Source: Bolinopsis microptera (taxonomy: Eukaryota > Ctenophora > Tentaculata > Lobata > Bolinopsidae). From it: a DNA stretch of 64,000 nt. A program made the translations under genes and the position numbers. Below, in pieces: positions 1 through 10,600 of the stretch. Positions within the stretch are counted from its first letter, which is position 1. Every line of letters starts with the position of its first letter. A model generated the notes under the pieces. The model was not told the DNA's origin. It saw only the letters and a list, made by a program, of their open reading frames with translations, and searched no databases. The stretch lies in contig NC_087084.1 in NCBI RefSeq assembly GCF_026151205.1, forward strand, positions 14,803,760-14,867,759, in the 5' to 3' direction.

Positions 1-792
1 CACTATTTGTGTCGGTGTTCCTGTTTTTAATAACGGGAACGTTTGTGGTACTGCCTCTATTCTCGGAGGAAAGTAGGGTCACCACCCTGTTGGGTACGTG
101 AGGAATACTTAATGGATAATTAATTAATTAATTAATTACTTGATGGATAGTTAATTAATTCATTATTAATTACTTAAAATTACCTGTTAAAAGTTCAAGA
201 AACTTCCTAGGATACCCCTTCAGTGCATACTGTAAACATAGTTGATAGTACTATTACTATTATATTACTATTATTACTTAATGGATAATTAATAGATTCA
301 TTCAAATAATGAATCAATTTCTATAATCGTATAAAATTCGTTTTTGGAGGATGAGGGAAGTATTTATTAATAATTAATTAAACACGAAGGATTTTAAAAG
401 AAATATTGCCAATATTTGAACAACAAACCTTGACAGGTCTATGCTGGATACCACTAGGAGCAGCGTTTTACGGTATCCGGCATCTTATAACACGGTATCT
501 TGTTAAGCAGAATGCGGTACCCGGCATCTTATAGCACGGTATCTTGTTAAGCAGAATGCGGTACCCGGCATCTTGTAACATGGTATATTGTTAAGCAGAA
601 TGCGGCATCTTACAGCACGGTATCTTATCAGGTCTAAGCTGGTTACCACTAGGAGCGGCAGTTTACGGCATCCGGCATCTTATTAAACAGTGCTGCTACA
701 AGAAGCTCGAACAGAAGACCTCAAGTCAGTCTAGTTTAGATTCTGGGTATAGTGAGGTTGACCGACACATCAAGGAATGTAAACTTAGCTAA
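1..792 (+). CDS. SLC7-like amino-acid transporter, 3' end only (partial; last two exons)
   Basis: Two terminal exons of a gene that begins before the window. Exon 1-93 is read with codons starting at base 3 and ends in phase 1 at a GT donor (94-95). It encodes a hydrophobic segment containing FLITGTFVVLPLFS, matching the penultimate exon (16954-17050) of the complete neighbouring transporter, which reads FLITGTFVILPLFS. The best terminal exon is 632-792: acceptor TTATCAG, then G|GT, then LSWLPLGAAVYGIRHLI, a cytoplasmic tail rich in Lys, Ser and Gln, and TAA at 790-792. A second copy of this exon (437-534) lies just upstream. The gene is in tandem, same orientation, with the 4634-17269 gene, suggesting local duplication of an amino-acid permease. 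AATAAA signals at 855-860 and 888-893 fit its 3' end. The family assignment rests on the downstream paralogue. Confidence 0.8.
437..534 (+). other. Duplicated alternative last exon of the upstream SLC7-like gene
   Basis: The acceptor TTGACAG is followed by G|GT and LCWIPLGAAFYGIRHLITR, clearly homologous to the exon at 632-792. It then runs into a degenerate repeat and stops at TAG 532-534. It is in the same phase as 632-792, so either could be spliced to 1-93. Its C-terminus is a repeat-derived tail (YLVKQNAVPGIL) instead of the charged tail of the other copy. It is either a mutually exclusive terminal exon or a decaying copy. Confidence 0.65.
463..631 (+). repeat. Degenerate tandem repeat derived from last-exon coding sequence
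   Basis: About three to four copies of a unit of roughly 44 bp containing GGCATCTTAT and GCACGGTATCTTG. The unit starts inside the exon at 437-534 and continues to the acceptor of the next exon copy. It looks like local amplification of the coding end of the exon. Confidence 0.6.
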
Positions 793-3700
793 GACTGAGT
801 TGAACTGAGATAACATTTGTATGATTCTTTTATATTAGTGTTTTATATTAATATAATAAAAACTTTTGAGAGTTTGACATTCAGATTAATAAAACATCCA
901 AAGAATTATTCTAAATTCTAATTGGTAATATTATGAAGGAGTATATAATTGGTAAACAAAACAAAGTTACATCTGAAGAGTTTTTAGTTTTTATGTTTGG
1001 TCCCTATCATGTACCTGCAGCATTCTGTTACGGGTATTTGTTTTTGTTTTAACTTGGGTTTAAGATTGTGACTTTTCATTTGTACGGCATTTCAAGCGTT
1101 AAAATTGTTAACATTATAACATTTTAATAGTATAAATACTGTTAAAAATTGTCAAACATAGACGATTTCCCATCAAAATACGAGACTTGAGAATAAAAAT
1201 GAGTATGTAATTTTCAACCATTCCGAACTCTAAAATAACTTCTGGTTGGCTGTCACGAGTCAGTCACGTGTCACGTGTCAGTTGTGTACTTAAGTAATCA
1301 GTCACGTGCCAGTTGTGTACTAAAGTAATGAATACGTTAGAATTGTTTTGTCTGATAAAAGTGAGAACTGCATGCAAAGTGGTTAATTCATTGCTCAAAA
1401 TGATGCAGCCCCCAATTCGAATGAGATAACAAAACATAAGTCCGCTTATCCTACGCTACAGAGAGCATGAACAGGAGTGTGAAGTTGTATCTCGTAACGT
1501 AGCATCTCCTCCCCTTATTTTATAATAAAAAACAATCGGAAATTTTATTGAAAAATCGTCGAATAATGCTCGATAACGGTGCAAGACTAAATCAAAAGAT
1601 AAGGAAAAACAGCTCATTTTACGAACACGGATGTCGGATACCAATTGCTCAAATCTAATTTGTCGTTTAAATTTTCTCTTCTAAATTTTTCCGTTGATGA
1701 ACTGCCAAGTGGTTTCTAGAATCAAATTCTTAAATATTAAATTCCCCTATCAATTTTGGTCGACACACGTTAACTAAGAGCAGAATGAAGCAAGTTGAAG
1801 AACTATTGCATACTACTCCAGTAGCAGGGAGTAGTTGAGTGTGCAATTTGGTGTATAGAGTTTTTGCTACTGGATATATGGTTAAATAGGTCATTGGTAA
1901 CTCAAATCACCGAGAGCCTCGCCCATATGTCATATTAGCAAAAAACTCTATACATCGAAGTGCACACTCAACTCCTCCCTGCTACTGCAGAGTATATGTT
2001 GAATGCGTCAAATTGGATGTGCTTTCTGTGGAGATACGTACCTGTGTGCCGCCCCCGCTGACTTCTTTTCCGCCCAACTAAAATTTGTCTAATTTCTTAA
2101 GGAAGAAAACATGCCTTGTTTTTTGCCGACCCGTACAGACTTTTTTAGCGTCGACCGAATGTTCAAGTGGACGTAGTTTAGCGTAGAGTCTCACGCAGTA
2201 GAGTCCGGACCCAAGCAAAAAATGTGATAGTCGAGTATAGAGTGATTCATCAGATCATCCCATTTCCTCTTGACTAATGTTAACTACATCCTGGAGGGGG
2301 ATATTTAAAACAAATAAGTGATACGAAAGGATTGTATTAGCAGGAGCTTTCTAAATACTTGTGTAAATCGTCTTCAGTAAATCGTCTTCTTTAACTACAT
2401 CATATATCATTTCAAGTCCCAGTTAACAGTTAGACACATTCCTCATTTCAAGGTGATTAGATAATTGGTTTACAGCTCCCCCAGACCAATTATAAAGTCT
2501 TTTGATTCCTGATAGCTTCCGTTACCAGTCTACAAAGCTGTCTCATCTTGTGACGTTACATTTTTATTTTTATTTTAAGAACATTCTTGTATATTATTTA
2601 TTTTCCTATTTAGTCAAGACGTGAGTGTTAGGGCTCTCATTGACGAATTTATTTATGTTTAATCCTGTTTAATCCTGTTTAGTTGCTAGCTCTTCGTTGG
2701 GTATTATATATCCTTGTTATTGCGATTGGTGACGTGTCTTTAGTGACAATAAGATATTTAGATATGACTTATGAGAGCGAGCGCTAAAAGTAAATAGGTT
2801 TTTACTCATTCGATCCTTGATCTTAAACTATTACCCGTTCAATTTTGGTATAAACACGTAAACTTAGTGCAGAATAAAGCAAGTTATACAACTATTTTAT
2901 ACGTATCAAATTGGATGTGCTTTCGGTGGAGATATAGCGCGGGCCGTTTAATTATGGTTAGGGTTTTAGCATATAACTATAAGTATATACTTCAGATAAG
3001 AATCTGGTGAGATATAGGGTTGGGATCTCAATAATCCCTCAGGGCCATCTATTTCTAAAGAACATGTTTAAGTAAAACAAAATATCTAATCTTGTGTGAG
3101 TTTTTGACTTTTAATAGATAATAATTATTATATATATTTTTGAGTAAATATTGGCTGGTACTTTGGGCCGGTCCCTAACGAAAAACGTGATAGTCGAGTG
3201 TAGACTGATTCATCAGATCATCCTATTTGGTTTACAGCTCCCCAGACCAATTATAAAGTCTAACATTTCCTCATTTCGAGCCCGTGAGCGGGTGAGCCGT
3301 AGAGTCTGACGCAGTAGAGACTGCAGTAGAGTCCGGACGCAAGCTGGGGTGGTCGTTACGCCACTGTGCACTTGCATAAAGCATAAAATATAAATGATAA
3401 GACGAGTTTATCTCATTTTTTCTAATATTGGATTATAAACAAACCCTGCTTGCATTGGACGTGGTGCTTCTTCAATGGACGTTCATGCAGATTTCTAAAA
3501 ATATATTTAAAACCTCCTCGTTATAATACAAAGTAATCTGCCTGGAAAATTGAACACATTATGAACATTATCTTGAACACATTATGCAAGATAAGCAGAG
3601 AACGTGTCTAATCTTGAATATCAGTTAAGATAAAGATGCTGGGAAATAATATCTTATGAAAATAAGGTGATAGACAAACAGATGTTTCCTCGCTCGGGGG

Positions 3701-4440
3701 CAATGCAGTTTCCTATCATACACAGTCAAAGCTAAAACGATCACGTGGTGTTATTACGAGTAACGTTATTGGTCAGGAGCCAATCCCTCCGGGCTATTTA
3801 AGCTTAAAATATAATTCTGTTTATTTTAATTTTTGTCTGGTTTTTCTGTTTACCTCATACTTGGTATCCTCACCTTAAACTCCGGAAAATTCTTGTTCTG
3901 TAGCAGTAGCTTTTGCTGAATTTAATGAATAAGGCGAACGTGGTTTAAATTGCTACAGCTGATTTCAATATCTTTGCTCAGTCTTACATGTAAAAAAACT
4001 AACTTCATGAATATTATCGGTCTACCTCCATCAATTCTGATAAGAGATGGATTAGTCGGAATCTTACGTCGGAATTTATAATCTTGCTGATATAATATAT
4101 GAACGGTCTTAAAACAAATTATAGGCCCTTAAAATTGGCATTCTGAATAACAGTTGAACAGGTAATGTAATAACAATACCGTTATCATCTGACAATGTTC
4201 CAAAACCCTAAAAAGATAAGTAGATTTTTGGAGAATCACTCAGCAATCAGCATCAATACAAAGCAATTTCACGTCTTTTTCAACATTATCTGAGCGGTTT
4301 AATTACGGGCCTTGCTAATAAAACAATTGAAACCGTGTTTCGTTACATTTGATTAGGATATCTGGTATTTTTACTGATTAATTTGTCATACCCCTTATTG
4401 TTTCACGTAGTATCCCATCTCATAATTACAGCAATATTAC
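793..4440. other. Intergenic region with no recognisable gene
   Basis: AT-rich non-coding DNA between the two transporter genes. I see no exon chain. It holds poly(A) signals of the upstream gene, a foldback element (1814-1994), a related empty site (about 2825-2940), and shuffled short duplications. For example, GATTCATCAGATCATCC occurs near 2247 and 3208, and CAGACCAATTATAAAGTCT occurs near 2485 and 3245. Confidence 0.6.
1814..1994. mobile_element. Foldback / MITE-like inverted repeat element
   Basis: Two arms of about 54 bp are inverted copies at roughly 85-90% identity. The left arm starts TACTCCAGTAGCAGGGAG. The right arm, read on the minus strand, starts TACTCTGCAGTAGCAGGGAG. Both continue into TTGAGTGTGCA and end at TATAGAGTTTTT. 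The loop is about 75 bp and no ORF is present. The flanking sequence (about 1745-1811 and 2005-2040) matches 2825-2940, which lacks the element, supporting insertion. Confidence 0.65.
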
Positions 4441-4446
4441 TGGGTT

Positions 4447-4460
4447 ATATATATATAGAA
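4447..4460 (+). promoter_or_regulatory. Possible TATA-like element upstream of the SLC7-like gene
   Basis: TATATATATAGAAG lies about 185 bp upstream of the predicted ATG and is the only TATA-like string close to it. Assignment is by position only. Confidence 0.25.
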
Positions 4461-4537
4461 GCTAGGTCACTATCAGTAGCGATTCAGACATCATTCAGCT
4501 AGTTTGTGATAAGTTTGTCATGTGTGTTCCAGTTCAG

Positions 4538-4616
4538 TGAACTTTAGTAACTTTAGTGACTTTAGTAACTTTAGTGACTTTAGTGACTTTAGTGACTTTA
4601 GTAACTTTAGTGACTT
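4538..4616 (+). repeat. 9-bp tandem repeat in the presumed 5' UTR
   Basis: About eight to nine copies of ACTTTAGTG/ACTTTAGTA, ending roughly 18 bp before the ATG at 4634. If transcribed it lies in the leader and carries no upstream ATG. Confidence 0.8.
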
Positions 4617-4633
4617 TGTTTCAAGGTGGGAAT

Positions 4634-7600
4634 ATGAAGGGGGACAATGAGATGGCACCACTCTTTAATAAGGTAACATTTTATAGTTTTCTTGTGTTTA
4701 GTTGATAAACTTTGTCCGCGCCAATTTGGCTAAAATATGTGATTTTGAAGTTTAAACGCCAATGAAAACAGAGGAAAAGTATCGGGTGATCCTGACAAAT
4801 ATTTCCTTGTGCTTCAGAAATTTTATTAATCCATACACTAAATAATATATTTCCTTGTGTTTCAGGAAGGGTTTGAACCGAAGGTACAAAGAACAGTAGG
4901 AGTGCTAGCTGCCAGTGCTGTGTTATTTGGAAACTGTGTCGGTGCAGGAATCTTCATTTCTCCCAAAGGTACCCTATTAAGATTTTAGATATCTTCAGAT
5001 TCTGTTTGATTACCAAAGTAAGTAAGACTCTAGTACTAAAATTACCGCTAATAATGTCCCAGGAGTCTACGAGAAGGCAGCAAGCCCTGGAGCAGAACTT
5101 GTTAATTAAAATGGTCCGAGAATTCCGAGTTTTCCAGTAGTATCAACTAGATACCATGCTCAGAGCTAAATAATTGAACTAAATAAATTTTTAAATAAAC
5201 TAAATAACTAATAATTGAACTAAATAAATTTTTAAATAAATTTTCATTTCAGGGGTCTACGAGAAGGCAGGGAGCCCTGGAGCGGGACTGTTGATATGGG
5301 GACTAGCTGGTATTATTGCTACACTCTGTACTCTAGCCTACGCTGAGCTAGGTAATTATTGCTACACTCTGTACTCTAGCCTACGCTGAGCTAGGTAATT
5401 ATTGCTACACTCTGTACTGTAGCCTACGCTGAGCTAGGTAATTATTGCTACACTCTGTACTCTAGCCTACGCTGAGCTAGGTAATTATTGCTACACTCTG
5501 TACTCTAGCCTACGCTGAGCTAGGTAATTATTACTACACTCTGTACTCTAGCCTACGCTGAGCTAGGTAATTATTGCTACACTCTGTACTCTAGCCTACG
5601 CTGAGCTAGGTAATTATTGCTACACTCTGTACTCTAGCCTACGCTGAGCTAGGTAATTATTGCTACACTCTGTACTCTAGCCTACGCTGAGCTAGGTAAT
5701 TATTGCTACACTCTGTACTCTAGCCTACGCTGAGCTAGGTAATTATTACTACACTCTGTACTCTAGCCTACGCTGAGCTAGGTAATTATTGCTACACTCT
5801 GTACTCTAGCCTACGCTGAGCTAGGTAATTATTGCTACACTCTGTACTCTAGCCTACGCTGAGCTAGGTAATTATTGCTACACTCTGTACTCTAGCCTAC
5901 GCTGAGCTAGGTAATTATTGCTACACTCTGTACTCTAGCCTACGCTGAGCTAGGTAATTATTGCTACACTCTGTACTCTAGCCTACGCTGAGCTAGGTAA
6001 TTATTGCTACACTCTGTACTCTAGCCTACGCTGAGCTAGGTAATTATTGCTACACTCTGTACTCTAGCCTACGCTGAGCTAGGTAATTATTGCTACACTC
6101 TGTACTCTAGCCTACGCTGAGCTAGGTAATTATTATTACACTCTGTACTCTAGCCTACGCTGAGCTAGGTAATTATTGCTACACTCTGTACTCTAGCCTA
6201 CGCTGAGCTAGGTAATTATTGCTACACTCTGTACTCTAGCCTACGCTGAGCTAGGTAATTATTGCTACACTCTGTACTCTAGCCTACGCCGAGCTAGGTA
6301 ATTATTGCTACACTCTGTACTCTAGCCTACGCTGAGCTAGGTAATTATTGCTACACTCTGTACTCTAGCCTACGCTGAGCTAGGTAATTATTGCTACACT
6401 CTGTACTCTAGCCTACGCTGAGCTAGGTAATCATTGCTACACTCTGTACTCTAGCCTACGCTGAGCTAGGTAATTATTGCTACACTCTGTACTCTAGCCT
6501 ACGCTGAGCTAGGTAATTATTGCTACACTCTGTACTCTAGCCTACGCTGAGCTAGGTAATTATTGCTACACTCTGTACTGTAGCCTACGCTGAGCTAGGT
6601 AATTATTACTACACTCTGTACTGTAGCCTACGCTGAGCTAGGTAATTATTGCTACACTCTGTACTCTAGCCTACGCTGAGCTAGGTAATTATTGCTACAC
6701 TCTGTACTGTAGCCTACGCTGAGCTAGGTAATTATTACTACACTCTGTACTGTAGCCTACGCTGAGCTAGGTAATTATTGCTACACTCTGTACTGTAGCC
6801 TACGCTGAGCTAGGTAATTATTGCTACACTCTGTACTCTAGCCTACGCTGAGCTAGGTAATTATTGCTACACTCTGTACTGTAGCCTACGCTGAGCTAGG
6901 TAATTATTGCTACACTCTGTACTGTAGCCTACGCTGAGCTAGGTAATTATTGCTACACTCTGTACTCTAGCCTACGCTGAGCTAGGTAATTATTGCTACA
7001 CTCTGTACTCTAGCCTACGCTGAGCTAGGTAATTATTGCTACACTCTGTACTCTAGCCTACGCTGAGCTAGGTAATTATTACTACACTCTGTACTCTAGC
7101 CTACGCTGAGCTAGGTAATTATTGCTACACTCTGTACTCTAGCCTACGCTGAGCTAGGTAATTATTGCTACACTCTGTACTCTAGCCTACGCTGAGCTAG
7201 GTAATTATTGCTACACTCTGTACTCTAGCCTACGCTGAGCTAGGTAATTATTGCTACACTCTGTACTCTAGCCTACGCTGAGCTAGGTAATTATTGCTAC
7301 ACTCTGTACTCTAGCCTACGCTGAGCTAGGTAATTATTGCTACACTCTGTACTCTAGCCTACGCTGAGCTAGGTAATTATTGCTACACTCTGTACTCTAG
7401 CCTACGCCGAGCTAGGTAATTATTGCTACACTCTGTACTCTAGCCTACGCTGAGCTAGGTAATTATTATTACACTCTGTACTCTAGCCTACGCTGAGCTA
7501 GGTAATTATTGCTACACTCTGTACTCTAGCCTACGCTGAGCTAGGTAATTATTGCTACACTCTGTACTCTAGCCTACGCTGAGCTAGGTAATTATTGCTA

Positions 7601-10600
7601 CACTCTGTACTCTAGCCTACGCCGAGCTAGGTAATTATTGCTACACTCTGTACTCTAGCCTACGCTGAGCTAGGTAATTATTGCTACACTCTGTACTCTA
7701 GCCTACGCTGAGCTAGGTAATTATTGCTACACTCTGTACTCTAGCCTACGCTGAGCTAGGTAATCATTGCTACACTCTGTACTCTAGCCTACGCTGAGCT
7801 AGGTAATTATTGCTACACTCTGTACTCTAGCCTACGCTGAGCTAGGTAATTATTGCTACACTCTGTACTCTAGCCTACGCTGAGCTAGGTAATTATTACG
7901 ACACTCTGTACTCTAGCCTACGCTGAGCTAGGTAATTATTGCTACACTCTGTACTGTAGCCTACGCTGAGCTAGGTAATTATTACTACACTCTGTACTGT
8001 AGCCTACGCTGAGCTAGGTAATTATTGCTACACTCTGTACTCTAGCCTACGCTGAGCTAGGTAATTATTGCTACACTCTGTACTGTAGCCTACGCTGAGC
8101 TAGGTAATTATTACTACACTCTGTACTGTAGCCTACGCTGAGCTAGGTAATTATTGCTACACTCTGTACTGTAGCCTACGCTGAGCTAGGTAATTATTGC
8201 TACACTCTGTACTCTAGCCTACGCTGAGCTAGGTAATTATTGCTACACTCTGTACTCTAGCCTACGCGAGCTAGGTAATTATTGCTACACTCTGTACTCT
8301 AGCCTACGCTGAGCTAGGTAATTATTGCTACACTCTGTACTCTAGCCTACGCTGAGCTAGGTAATTATTACTACACTCTGTACTCTAGCCTACGCTGAGC
8401 TAGGTAATTATTGCTACACTCTGTACTCTAGCCTACGCTGAGCTAGGTAATTATTGCTACACTCTGTACTCTAGCCTACGCTGAGCTAGGTAATTATTGC
8501 TACACTCTGTACTCTAGCCTACGCTGAGCTAGGTAATTATTGCTACACTCTGTACTCTAGCCTACGCTGAGCTAGGTAATTATTGCTACACTCTGTACTC
8601 TAGCCTACGCTGAGCTAGGTAATTATTGCTACACTCTGTACTCTAGCCTACGCTGAGCTAGGTAATTATTGCTACACTCTGTACTCTAGCCTACGCTGAG
8701 CTAGGTAATTATTGCTACACTCTGTACTCTAGCCTACGCTGAGCTAGGTAATTATTGCTACACTCTGTACTCTAGCCTACGCTGAGCTAGGTAATTATTG
8801 CTACACTCTGTACTCTAGCCTACGCTGAGCTAGGTAATTATTGCTACACTCTGTACTCTAGCCTACGCTGAGCTAGGTAATTATTGCTACACTCTGTACT
8901 CTAGCCTACGCTGAGCTAGGTAATTATTGCTACACTCTGTACTCTAGCCTACGCTGAGCTAGGTAATTATTGCTACACTCTGTACTCTAGCCTACGCTGA
9001 GCTAGGTAATTATTGCTACACTCTGTACTCTAGCCTACGCTGAGCTAGGTAATTATTGCTACACTCTGTACTCTAGCCTACGCTGAGCTAGGTAATTATT
9101 GCTACACTCTGTACTCTAGCCTACGCTGAGCTAGGTAATTATTGCTACACTCTGTACTCTAGCCTACGCTGAGCTAGGTAATTATTGCTACACTCTGTAC
9201 TCTAGCCTACGCTGAGCTAGGTAATTATTGCTACACTCTGTACTCTAGCCTACGCTGAGCTAGGTAATTATTGCTACACTCTGTACTCTAGCCTACGCTG
9301 AGCTAGGTAATTATTGCTACACTCTGTACTCTAGCCTACGCTGAGCTAGGTAATTATTGCTACACTCTGTACTCTAGCCTACGCTGAGCTAGGTAATTAT
9401 TGCTACACTCTGTACTGTAGCCTACGCTGAGCTAGGTAATTATTGCTACACTCTGTACTCTAGCCTACGCTGAGCTAGGTAATTATTGCTACACTCTGTA
9501 CTCTAGCCTACGCTGAGCTAGGTAATTATTGCTACACTCTGTACTCTAGCCTACGCTGAGCTAGGTAATTATTGCTACACTCTGTACTCTAGCCTACGCT
9601 GAGCTAGGTAATTATTACTACACTCTGTACTCTAGCCTACGCTGAGCTAGGTAATTATTGCTACACTCTGTACTCTAGCCTACGCTGAGCTAGGTAATTA
9701 TTGCTACACTCTGTACTCTAGCCTACGCTGAGCTAGGTAATTATTGCTACACTCTGTACTCTAGCCTACGCTGAGCTAGGTAATTATTGCTACACTCTGT
9801 ACTCTAGCCTACGCTGAGCTAGGTAATTATTGCTACACTCTGTACTCTAGCCTACGCTGAGCTAGGTAATTATTGCTACACTCTGTACTCTAGCCTACGC
9901 TGAGCTAGGTAATTATTGCTACACTCTGTACTCTAGCCTACGCCGAGCTAGGTAATTATTGCTACACTCTGTACTCTAGCCTACGCTGAGCTAGGTAATT
10001 ATTGCTACACTCTGTACTCTAGCCTACGCTGAGCTAGGTAATTATTGCTACACTCTGTACTCTAGCCTACGCTGAGCTAGGTAATTATTGCTACACTCTG
10101 TACTCTAGCCTACGCTGAGCTAGGTAATTATTGCTACACTCTGTACTGTAGCCTACGCTGAGCTAGGTAATTATTACTACACTCTGTACTGTAGCCTACG
10201 CTGAGCTAGGTAATTATTGCTACACTCTGTACTCTAGCCTACGCTGAGCTAGGTAATTATTGCTACACTCTGTACTGTAGCCTACGCTGAGCTAGGTAAT
10301 TATTACTACACTCTGTACTCTAGCCTACGCTGAGCTAGGTAATTATTGCTACACTCTGTACTCTAGCCTACGCTGAGCTAGGTAATTATTGCTACACTCT
10401 GTACTCTAGCCTACGCTGAGCTAGGTAATTATTGCTACACTCTGTACTCTAGCCTACGCCTGAGCTAGGTAATTATTGCTACACTCTGTACTCTAGCCTA
10501 CGCTGAGCTAGGTAATTATTGCTACACTCTGTACTCTAGCCTACGCTGAGCTAGGTAATTATTACTACACTCTGTACTCTAGCCTACGCTGAGCTAGGTA

